Source: CALNBC01 sp040768925 (lineage in GTDB: Bacteria > Bacillota > Clostridia > Christensenellales > CALWSW01). From it: a stretch of DNA of 64,000 nt. The first letter of the stretch is position 1. Each line of letters begins with the position of its first letter. Of this stretch, positions 15,590 to 22,233 are shown piece by piece. The notes under the pieces are model-generated. The model saw only the letters and a list, made by a program, of their open reading frames with translations, did not search any database and was not told where the DNA came from. Made by a program: the position numbers and the translations under genes. The stretch spans positions 372,001 to 436,000 of the forward strand of contig JAXGLZ010000003.1 in assembly GCA_040768925.1 (NCBI GenBank). Direction: 5' to 3'.

Positions 15590-16442
15590 CGGCAAAGGTG
15601 GCACCGGAAAAACGACAATAGCGAGTGCGTTTATAAAGCTTGCTGATGCCAAAGCATATGCGGATTGTGATGTAGATGCGCCTAACCTGCACCTCATTAC
15701 GGGATGGGGTGTTGAGCCTGCAAAAGCAGATTATTATGGGTTGCCAAAAGCAGAGATAAACCCGGAACTGTGTACCCAGTGCGATCAGTGTAGAGAAAAC
15801 TGCCGATTTGATGCGATCAAAGCAGAGTCGCACTATAAGGTTGATCCTTTTGCATGTGAAGGCTGCGGCGTTTGCGCATATGTTTGTCCTGTGGAAGCGA
15901 TAACTATGATACCGGCCGTGGCTGGAGAATTGATGCTGTATTCTGATGGAGAAAAAGTATTTTCAACAGGGCAGCTCAAAATGGGCAGTGGTACCTCCGG
16001 ATTGCTTGTCACTGAGGTAAAAAAACAAATGAAGGCGGCAGCAGTTGAAACTGAACTGGCCATTATTGATGGATCTCCCGGAATAGGCTGCCCTGTTATT
16101 GCATCCCTTAGCGGCGTGGATATGGTTTTGATCGTCGCAGAACCTTCTATATCAGGTATCAGCGATATGGAGCGCATTATAAATACGGCGGAGAAATTCG
16201 GCACTAAGACAGCAGTATGTATAAACAAATATGACACCAACACTAAAAACGCTGAAAAGATTGAACAGTTTTGTAAAAGACAAGATCTGCCCTTTTTCGG
16301 TAGGATACCGTTTGATTCCAACGCCGTAAAAGCTATTAATAATGGTCAAACCATTGTAGATATAGACTGCATATCGGGGACGGCTGTTAAAGAGGTCTAT
16401 CACAAGACGATAAACCTGCTTCTTGAAAAGGGTGGTGGCTAA
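15567..16442 (+). CDS. MinD/Mrp-type ATPase with inserted ferredoxin domain (copy 2)
   Basis: A 291-residue paralogue of the preceding gene with the same layout: SGKGGTGKTT at 8-17, DCDVDAPNLHL, ferredoxin motifs CTQCDQCRENC and CEGCGVCAYVC at about residues 69-103, and DGSPGIGCPV. The start behind AAAGGAGGTG overlaps copy 1. The two differ throughout, so they are an old duplication. Family context suggests that the pair cycles nucleotide-dependently to load or transfer Fe-S clusters, together with the NifU-like scaffold and NifX-like carriers of the same operon (inference). Confidence 0.87.
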   Translation: MKQLLILSGKGGTGKTTIASAFIKLADAKAYADCDVDAPNLHLITGWGVEPAKADYYGLPKAEINPELCTQCDQCRENCRFDAIKAESHYKVDPFACEGCGVCAYVCPVEAITMIPAVAGELMLYSDGEKVFSTGQLKMGSGTSGLLVTEVKKQMKAAAVETELAIIDGSPGIGCPVIASLSGVDMVLIVAEPSISGISDMERIINTAEKFGTKTAVCINKYDTNTKNAEKIEQFCKRQDLPFFGRIPFDSNAVKAINNGQTIVDIDCISGTAVKEVYHKTINLLLEKGGG

Positions 16443-16447
16443 AAGGC

Positions 16448-16720
16448 ATGCGTATTAAAGCTTTAGTAGAAAACACATCGATATCAAACGACTTTGGCAG
16501 CGAGCATGGACTTAGCCTGTATATCGAAACAAAGAAACACAAAATATTATTTGATGTTGGTGCAAGCGAGTTGTTTCTTCAAAATGCAAAAAAGCTTGAT
16601 GTGAATATTGCTGATGTTGATTTTCTCGTAATTTCCCATGGGCACTATGACCATGGCGGAGGACTAAATACATTTTTGAAAGAAAACACAAAAGCTGAGG
16701 TATTTCTACATCGGCTCGCT
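16448..16720 (+). pseudogene. truncated MBL-fold hydrolase (N-terminal third)
   Basis: The first 90 or so residues are the start of a COG1237-type metallo-beta-lactamase-fold protein: MRIKALVENTS, GLSLYIETKKHKILFDVG and the metal motif SHGHYDHGGG. Family members are about 270 residues long. After HRLAF the frame continues only by reading the next gene, an Mrp ATPase, in the wrong frame up to a stop at 16813. The rest of the enzyme has been removed by a deletion whose right edge lies inside the Mrp gene near 16715-16722. No activity is expected because later metal ligands are missing. Confidence 0.8.
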
Positions 16721-16721
16721 T

Positions 16722-17369
16722 TTGGGAAACACTACCGCTATTCTGGATGCGGATATTACCGGGCCTTCTATCCCGAAAGCCTTTGGCATCAAGGAGAAAG
16801 CCTCAGGAAATGAATTCGGTCTATTTCCTGTTAAGACAAAGACCGGTATTGACATAATGTCAGTTAATTTGCTTTTAGAAAACGATACTGATCCGGTTGT
16901 CTGGAGAGGGCCTATTATTGCCGGAACAGTGAAGCAGTTTTGGACAGATGTTATCTGGAGCGATGTGGATTTCATGTTCATTGATATGCCGCCGGGTACC
17001 GGTGATGTTCCTCTTACGGTATTTCAATCCATTGCTGTTGACGGAATTATTGTTGTGACTTCGCCACAAGAACTGGTATCCATGATTGTATCAAAAGCTG
17101 TTAAGATGGCTGAGATGATGAATATCCCCATTATCGGTCTGGTAGAAAATATGTCCTATTTTAAATGCCCTGATAACGGCAAGGACTATCAGATATTTGG
17201 CGAAAGCCATATTGAAAAAATTGCCGATAAACATAATTTAAAGGTTCTTGCTAAACTACCTATTGAACCGAAGATTTCAGCTGCGTGTGACAAGGGTATG
17301 ATAGAGCTTTTCGATGGCAATTGGCTTGAGCCGGTTGCAAAAATATTAGAAAAAATGGAGGAAAACTAA
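16722..17369 (+). pseudogene. Mrp/NBP35-type Fe-S carrier ATPase lacking its P-loop
   Basis: From 16722 the sequence is a good Mrp/ApbC protein: LDADITGPSIPKAFG, PVVWRGPIIAGTVKQF, the signature IDMPPGTGDVPLTVFQ, VTSPQELVSMIV and VENMSYFKCPDNGK. The normal first 40 residues with GKGGVGKS are absent, because the deletion that truncated the upstream MBL gene also removed them. A 215-residue product from TTG 16722 is conceivable but has no ribosome site of its own and could not bind ATP through a Walker A motif. Intact Mrp proteins load [4Fe-4S] clusters. Confidence 0.78.
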
Positions 17370-17370
17370 A

Positions 17371-17730
17371 ATGATGAAAATTGCAGTAGCGAGCGAAAAT
17401 GGAATGGTGACGGAGCACTTTGGACATTGCGAAGGTTTCATGATTTTTGACACCGAAAACGATAAAATTGTCAAAAGTGAAACCATCGCCAACCCCGGAC
17501 ATAAGCCTGGATTCTTGCCTAACTTTCTTGCCGATCGTGGCGTAAATGTCATTATCAGCGGTGGTATGGGTGGAGGTGCAGTCGAGATTTTTAATGAAAG
17601 GAACGTTGAAGTTGTAGTAGGACCTTCTGGCGACGCGAAAGCTTCTGTAGAAGCGTACCTGAAAGGCTCTTTAAAATCGACTGGTTCAGTTTGCCATGAA
17701 CATCAGCATCATGATGAGTGCGGTGAATAA
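17371..17730 (+). CDS. NifX-like (MTH1175-type) protein with His-rich tail
   Basis: A 119-residue second member of the iron-molybdenum cofactor family: MKIAVASENGMVTEHFGHCE, FLADRGVNVIISGGMGGGA and VEAYLKG. The C-terminus reads CHEHQHHDECGE, a plausible metal-binding tail. It differs clearly from the copy at 14359. GGAGG lies 9 bp before the first ATG. It is the last gene of the operon and follows the Mrp remnant by one base, so it can still be made even though its neighbour is broken. Confidence 0.86.
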   Translation: MMKIAVASENGMVTEHFGHCEGFMIFDTENDKIVKSETIANPGHKPGFLPNFLADRGVNVIISGGMGGGAVEIFNERNVEVVVGPSGDAKASVEAYLKGSLKSTGSVCHEHQHHDECGE

Positions 17731-17880
17731 ATTAAATGCGCTACCTTCAAAGTCGTTGAAGTGATATTTTTGACGCATAATAAAAACAGAATGCTCTCCC
17801 TTTCGGCCGCCCGAATAAGTTCAGAGATGAACGATTGGGCGGTTGAATATTGGAGAAAAATCCAAATAATAAATACAAAC

Positions 17881-18175
17881 TTACTCGAAAAACTTGTTCA
17901 ACAGTGTAACAGAAACAGAATTAAATTCTATCAAGCCGTCCTCCCTCATTTTAGCGAGTTCCCTGGATAGAGATGTCCTTTGAACGCCTATTCTTTCGGC
18001 TAACGCCTTTTTTGTCATGCTAAGCTTAATTATACTCGAATTTTGTTTTTTGGCCTCAAAATTTAAGTAGCTTATTATACTTTCCCGGATGGTCCTATTC
18101 ACATAGTGCTTGATTCTGTCTCCAAGGATTACCGTATGGTCTGATACATACTCAAGGTATAGCTGGAATGACATC
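17881..18175 (-). pseudogene. C-terminal half of a Crp/Fnr-family regulator
   Basis: On the minus strand SFQLYLEYVSDHTVILGDRI, a dimer-helix region, and LSMTKKALAERIGVQRTSLS followed by RELAKMREDGLIEF, a Crp-type winged helix, are clear. The whole cyclic-nucleotide-binding-like N-terminal domain (about 130 residues) is missing. Upstream of residue SFQ the DNA belongs to a different gene, the recombinase-like fragment at 18152-18265. The two are joined near 18170. A short DNA-binding-only protein could be made from an ATG at 18210, but I see no ribosome site for it. Confidence 0.68.
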
Positions 18176-18265
18176 CAACTCCTCCAAGTCAACACCTTTA
18201 TATCGTTCACGAATACGCGCCTTCTGGCTCTCGGTATCCCTTATCTGTGTTTCATTCTCTTTCAT
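18152..18265 (-). pseudogene. N-terminal fragment resembling a large serine recombinase
   Basis: Starting at an ATG at 18265 behind GGGAG, 37 codons encode MKENETQIRDTESQKARIRE followed by RYKGVDLEELDVIPAIP. The RIRERYKG...VIPA pattern recalls the N-terminus of clostridial recombinases just before their resolvase domain; this is from memory of the family and needs a search. No resolvase catalytic domain follows: the frame stops within the Crp fragment. Together with the recombinase-like tail at 12965-13067 it suggests that an element has been lost from this island. Confidence 0.4.
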
Positions 18266-18323
18266 TGCATTACTCCCATAAACACGGTCAGTTTTTAATG
18301 ATATATGGATAAACTGAAAAAGG

Positions 18324-18363
18324 AAATGCACCACAGGTCAACTGATTGACCTACAGTGCATTT
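18324..18363. terminator. long hairpin, terminator-like on the minus strand
   Basis: AAATGCACCACAGGTCAA and TTGACCTACAGTGCATTT form a nearly perfect stem around CTGA. On the minus strand it is followed by CCTTTTT. No minus-strand gene now precedes it, so it may be left over from a lost gene. Confidence 0.5.
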
Positions 18364-18434
18364 TCAGCATAAATTTACTTTGTTATGATATAACCCAATC
18401 TGTACGGCTTGTTTAATGAAGCCGGAGAGTTATT

Positions 18435-18471
18435 CCTGTTGTGTAGAATGGAAAAAAGTCTGTACAACAGG
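18435..18471. promoter_or_regulatory. inverted repeat overlapping the ribosome site of the Xre gene
   Basis: CCTGTTGT (18435-18442) and ACAACAGG (18464-18471) are perfect inverted repeats. The right arm overlaps the GGAGG of the gene starting at 18483. It may be the operator of that regulator, or an RNA hairpin that hides the ribosome site. Confidence 0.6.
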
Positions 18472-18482
18472 AGGATAAAATT

Positions 18483-18836
18483 GTGTCATTAAACTTTATA
18501 CTTATAGGTCGCAGGGTAAAGGAATCGCGCTTGCAGAAAGGAATATCCCAGGCGGATCTGGCAGAACAAATTGATATGTCCGTTTCATATATAAGCCGCA
18601 TTGAAACAGCAGAAAAGCAAGCGAGCCTGGAAGCGCTGGTGCGTATTGCGAATGCTCTCGGCATAACAGTGGATCATTTGCTCAACGGTAATCAGGAAAA
18701 TGACCCGGTTGAGTATCTTGCAGATTTGGTGCAGCTTATGGAGGGGTGTACCAGCTATGAAAAACGGATTATATATGATGTTGCTTTGGCTATAAAAAAG
18801 AGCCTTCTTGAAAACAGGGACCAACAGTGCAATTAA
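18483..18836 (+). CDS. Xre-family regulator
   Basis: A 117-residue protein with a Cro/CI helix-turn-helix in residues 5-65: GRRVKESRLQKGISQADLAE, SVSYISRIETAEKQASLE and ALGITVDHLLNG. The tail is a helical region without known domain. The GTG start at 18483 follows ACAGGAGG and aligns with the family. The inverted repeat across the leader suggests autoregulation. It lies upstream of the DUF3800 pair in the same direction, so it could control that pair. Confidence 0.85.
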   Translation: MSLNFILIGRRVKESRLQKGISQADLAEQIDMSVSYISRIETAEKQASLEALVRIANALGITVDHLLNGNQENDPVEYLADLVQLMEGCTSYEKRIIYDVALAIKKSLLENRDQQCN

Positions 18837-18956
18837 ACAAATTTAGTGTTATAATTCTTAAGTGACTTAGTGGAGATTTCCGTGAGGCGATCCTTGAATT
18901 TTGGGGTAACGGACGGTCAATTGATATAAAAGCAAAGCCAGATGGAGATGTGAGAT

Positions 18957-19664
18957 ATGACCAATTACAACCTTTACTGCGATGAGAGTTGTCATTTGGA
19001 GAAGGATGGCATTAATGTGATGGTACTTGGCGCCGTCTGGTGTTCGCATGATCACGTCAGGGAAATCAATAAACAGATTCGTGAAATAAAGGCTCGAAAT
19101 GGGATCTCTGAAACTGCTGAGATGAAGTGGAGCAAGATTAGCTCCACCAATGCTCAGCTTTATCTTGACCTCGTCAATTTCTTCTTCGATGAGAGCGATC
19201 TGCATTTCAGGGCTCTGATCATTCCTGACAAATCGCAACTGGATCATGCTCGGTTTAATCAAACACACGATACTTGGTACTACAAGATGTACTATGAGAT
19301 GCTAAAAGCGATTCTCTCGCGCGAGAATTGCTACGAAATCTATATTGATGTTAAGGACACTCATACCAATAGGAAAGCCCAGAAGCTAAGGGAAATATGT
19401 TCTAATTCCATGTATGATTTTGAAGCAAGGGCGATTCAGAAGCTGCAGCCGGTGCGCTCTGAGGAGGTACAGATTATGCAGATAGTCGATCTGTTAATAG
19501 GTGCCATGGGGTATAACAATAGGGTTTTCGAGGACGGTCACCAAAAGAGCGAGGCTAAACTCAGTATCATAGATCTGATTAAAAGACGATCTGGCCTTAG
19601 TCTGAATAAAAGCACATTGCTGCGTGAAGACAAGTTTAATTTATTTTTCTGGGAGGCCAGGTAA
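18957..19664 (+). CDS. DUF3800 domain protein
   Basis: A 235-residue protein of the DUF3800 family, which has an RNase H-like fold with acidic catalytic residues: YCDESCHLE at residue 7, IYIDVKDTHTN at about 123 and IMQIVDLLIGAM at about 178. Family members are frequent in phage, plasmid and defence contexts, and a nuclease activity is presumed but not established. AGATGTGAG before the ATG is a weak ribosome site. The following gene starts 6 bp after the stop, so the two form a pair. Confidence 0.8.
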   Translation: MTNYNLYCDESCHLEKDGINVMVLGAVWCSHDHVREINKQIREIKARNGISETAEMKWSKISSTNAQLYLDLVNFFFDESDLHFRALIIPDKSQLDHARFNQTHDTWYYKMYYEMLKAILSRENCYEIYIDVKDTHTNRKAQKLREICSNSMYDFEARAIQKLQPVRSEEVQIMQIVDLLIGAMGYNNRVFEDGHQKSEAKLSIIDLIKRRSGLSLNKSTLLREDKFNLFFWEAR

Positions 19665-19670
19665 GAGACT

Positions 19671-20195
19671 GTGAGAAGTGAAGTATGCTGGTTACCGGGC
19701 CTGGAGTGCTATGGGGGTACAGGTCAAGATTGGAATATCTATGAGAATAGGCTCTACGCAATATTCAAAGCCGCTTTCATTGATTCCAAACCTGTGTATG
19801 ATGGAAAGCCGGTAAACATAAGATTCAAACCGGTAGTAAATGGAAAAGCAGAAGCGTTCTACCATGTGACGTGCCGTGATTACCATTTGGTCGAGGAACG
19901 GTGTCCAGATTACCGTCGTTGTGAACGAATTCGATGGGTCAGAAGCTTTATCGAGAACTATAACTGTGACGCGACCCGTTGCCCCGAGTGCGACGGCGTT
20001 AAAGTGTGGCAGGAGCTCGCGCCGAAAGGTACTAATCTAAGGGTTCACATTTTATTGGAAGAAGAGCGCTATATGGTCATTTTAGAGCTCCGCGAATCGT
20101 ACAATCTATTGATTACTGCATTCTTTATTGATCAGGATCACACTCTGCGGACGCAGCTTAGGCATTATCAAGCTTACATAAGTTCGCATCAATGA
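19671..20195 (+). CDS. unknown protein paired with DUF3800, Cys-rich centre
   Basis: I do not recognise this 174-residue protein with confidence. Visible features are a tryptophan-rich start (WLPGLECYGGTGQDW), a cysteine cluster in the middle (ERCPDYRRCER, then CDATRCPECDG) that could bind zinc, and a C-terminal part (RVHILLEEERYMVILELRES, AFFIDQDHTLRTQLRHYQAY) that resembles the strand-helix pattern of BECR/RelE-fold nucleases. The GTG at 19671 is chosen because GGAGGCCAGG lies upstream and DUF3800 ends 6 bp before. Tight coupling suggests a two-gene toxin-antitoxin or defence unit (inference). Confidence 0.6.
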   Translation: MRSEVCWLPGLECYGGTGQDWNIYENRLYAIFKAAFIDSKPVYDGKPVNIRFKPVVNGKAEAFYHVTCRDYHLVEERCPDYRRCERIRWVRSFIENYNCDATRCPECDGVKVWQELAPKGTNLRVHILLEEERYMVILELRESYNLLITAFFIDQDHTLRTQLRHYQAYISSHQ

Positions 20196-20281
20196 AGTAA
20201 CATTTAAAAAATATTTGCGTATAATGGAAATGGGCGCAGGGAAAAATAAATTCGAGCGTTAAGAAGAGTCTGTTTTTTCTC

Positions 20282-20309
20282 TTGACAAGCGCTCAGCACG
20301 TGCTATACT
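20282..20309 (+). promoter_or_regulatory. orphan sigma-A promoter with palindromic operator
   Basis: TTGACA (20282-20287) and TATACT (20304-20309) are 16 bp apart. A perfect palindrome AGCACGTGCT (20296-20305) overlaps the -10 box. No recognisable gene follows, only a 17-codon frame and a terminator. Confidence 0.7.
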
Positions 20310-20347
20310 CAAAGTAGCTCATCTGCCGCGTGTAGAAGGAGTCTCTG

Positions 20348-20401
20348 ATGACGTCTTGTTCAGTCAAGGCGTTTTCTGCTTTTATTGGACTGCCTGAGTG
20401 A
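20348..20401 (+). other. 17-codon open frame with good ribosome site
   Basis: AAGGAG (20336-20341) is 6 bp before an ATG that opens MTSCSVKAFSAFIGLPE and then a stop. It is the only frame with translation signals behind the promoter at 20282. It could be a leader peptide, a very small protein, or the first codons of a gene now lost. Confidence 0.35.
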
Positions 20402-20513
20402 GCGATCATGTTAGAAGTTCGGCATTGCACCCTCCTCGGCGATTTTGCACCCCCTCAACGCTGAAAACGAGGGGAGCATTAAATTGTATCAATCTCGGTC
20501 ATCTTAGACAAGC

Positions 20514-20545
20514 AAAGAAGCTCGATAACTCGGGCTTCTTTTCAT
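20514..20545 (+). terminator. terminator ending the orphan transcript
   Basis: AAAGAAGC and GCTTCTTTT form a stem around TCGATAACTCGG, followed by TTTTC. With the promoter at 20282 it defines a transcript of about 230 nt. Confidence 0.65.
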
Positions 20546-20683
20546 TTTCCCAGACAATTAAGGCGTTTGCGGGCTGTATCTTTTTGTTGTCGGCTATAAT
20601 ATTTTACCGCCCCCGTTATTTATTTCGCCCCATGATATGTAACAAAATATGTAATGGAATTTGTGTTGGTTCACCCCAAGAAC

Positions 20684-20721
20684 AAAAAAATACCCGCCAG
20701 ATGAAGCCGACGGGTCAAAAC
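20684..20721 (-). terminator. minus-strand terminator downstream of a gene remnant
   Basis: On the minus strand ACCCG and CGGGT form a stem with inner pairs, followed by ATTTTTTTG. It lies 24 bp after the stop codon of the remnant at 20745-20918. Confidence 0.6.
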
Positions 20722-20744
20722 GTATAGGCCGATTGCGGTTCGGC

Positions 20745-20918
20745 TCACCGTGCGGCACAATGCCGAATGCGGGTATCGCTGGCAGGGCAGATCACCACCT
20801 CGTCAGCATTGGGGAGGTCGTGGCAGATCAGGTCAAAGCAGCCCCCCATGAGCTGCTCCATATAATCGCCGCGCCACCTGCCCTCGCCAGCAAAGGCATT
20901 GTAGAAAAAGGGGCTGAG
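20745..20918 (-). pseudogene. C-terminal remnant of an unidentified protein
   Basis: On the minus strand 57 codons read LSPFFYNAFAGEGRWRGDYM, then EQLMGGCFDLICHDLPNADE and VVICPASDTRI before a stop at 20745. The composition looks like real coding sequence and a terminator follows at a natural distance. The frame is closed upstream by a stop at 20922-20924, and continuation in other frames is poor, so this is the end of a decayed gene. I cannot name the family. It marks the approximate right edge of the AT-rich island. Confidence 0.4.
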
Positions 20919-21315
20919 AACTCAACCGGACTTGATGAAGGGCCGTCTCAGCGTCAACGCCTGGGCTGCCCCATTGTTTATAACAAATAAGCGAATCAAC
21001 TTTCACGATATCTTTTGTCAATACAGCTTTGCAGCTTGTTTTGTTGAAATATATAACTCACTAAGCTTGAAGATACTGCCCCAAACTCGCCGTAACTTGC
21101 CGTTTCCCGTTCTTTCCCGGTTTTTCCCGGGTGCACTCCAGCGGCCTTCTGGTTTTGCCAAATAACGCGAGAAATAACAGCATGCAATACAAAAACCGTA
21201 CCCAGCATGATATAATAAAATCATTAGAATATTACGCAACTACATGGCCTTTCTGCAAGCTTTATCACTAAGGCTGTGGCTGGCTACAGAGATCGCGGCG
21301 CAAAGGAGCATACGC

Positions 21316-22155
21316 ATGGATCTACCAAAGTTTAGAATAGGCAACGTATCAAAAATGTTGGGCATCGCGCCAGAAACAATCCGCTACTATGAGCGGAAGA
21401 AAATCATCCGCCCGTCCAAGGATACCGGCAGCGGATACCGCCAGTTTGACCTGATGGATATGTGCCTTCTGACCAGAACGCGCGCGTACCTGCACTATGG
21501 CTTTTCATTGGAAGAAGCCAAAGAGCTGCTTGCCGCGCCAGGGCTGGAGGTGCTTCACGCCGCGCTGCAGACCCGGGAAAAAGAGCTGGAACAATCCATT
21601 TTTGAAGATTTGACCACGCTGAACGGGCTCAGAAAAAAGCTGGCGGATGTTCACAATATTAAAAAAAACCTGGGGCGGTTTTCCCTTCAGAGCAGGCCCG
21701 CCATGCTGTGCCTGACCCTGTTTGAGGATGGATGCCCCCTTAATGACGAAACCGGGGAATATCTGCCCCCGCATTTTCTGGATAACCAGCTGGTAACATT
21801 CGCCTATCTTGAATTCGATAAGGATAAATTGGAAAAGGAATGCAAAGACGCCATCTGCGATGTGGGCATGGCGGTGCTGGAAAGCGACGCACCGGCAATT
21901 GGCGTGCAAACAGGGGGGGTTGTGCGCGCACTGCCCGCCTGCCCATGTCTTTACACCGCCATACCCATGCGGGCGGAACAAAAATATGGCGAGGCGTTAC
22001 GGCCTGTTTTGGATTTTGCGCGTACGCGGGGGCTGTGCCTTGCCGGCAACGTAATCTGCCGCACCATCGCCGTTCACGAAGATGGGGACAGCTATCTTTA
22101 TTACCGTGACGTATGGCTGCCAATCGTTGAAAGTAAGCTAAATACTCCCATTTAA
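21316..22155 (+). CDS. MerR-family activator of the adjacent flavin reductase (module 1)
   Basis: A 279-residue MerR regulator. The winged helix-turn-helix is in residues 7-75 (FRIGNVSKMLGIAPETIRYY, GSGYRQFDLMDMCLL), a long coiled coil follows to about 120, and the C-terminal part ends in DGDSYLYYRDVWLPIVESK, the last strand of a GyrI-like effector-binding domain. The ATG at 21316 follows CAAAGGAG; an in-frame upstream start has no support. The next gene is an exported flavin reductase, and between them lies a MerR-type promoter with a 19-bp spacer. I infer that a small molecule, probably the reductase substrate, binds the C-terminal domain and turns the promoter on. Confidence 0.88.
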   Translation: MDLPKFRIGNVSKMLGIAPETIRYYERKKIIRPSKDTGSGYRQFDLMDMCLLTRTRAYLHYGFSLEEAKELLAAPGLEVLHAALQTREKELEQSIFEDLTTLNGLRKKLADVHNIKKNLGRFSLQSRPAMLCLTLFEDGCPLNDETGEYLPPHFLDNQLVTFAYLEFDKDKLEKECKDAICDVGMAVLESDAPAIGVQTGGVVRALPACPCLYTAIPMRAEQKYGEALRPVLDFARTRGLCLAGNVICRTIAVHEDGDSYLYYRDVWLPIVESKLNTPI

Positions 22156-22165
22156 CAGGTTGCGC

Positions 22166-22196
22166 TTGACTCTCCTATTGTGACAGGCATTACGGT
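22166..22196 (+). promoter_or_regulatory. MerR-type promoter of flavin reductase 1
   Basis: TTGACT (22166-22171) and TACGGT (22191-22196) are separated by exactly 19 bp, the over-long spacer that MerR activators compensate by twisting DNA. The spacer has a partial dyad, CCT...AGG, around its centre. Confidence 0.72.
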
Positions 22197-22233
22197 AAAT
22201 GCAGCGATCAAATATCACAGGAGGAGAATGAAC

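Noticed and set aside
13600..17730. Nitrogen-fixation locus
   Set aside because: NifU- and NifX-like genes are present, but no nifH, nifD, nifK, nifE, nifN or nifB. These families also occur in non-fixing anaerobes.
17761..17970. Small plus-strand gene after the second NifX-like gene
   Set aside because: Its second half is antisense to the Crp-type helix-turn-helix, and no ribosome site or family is visible.
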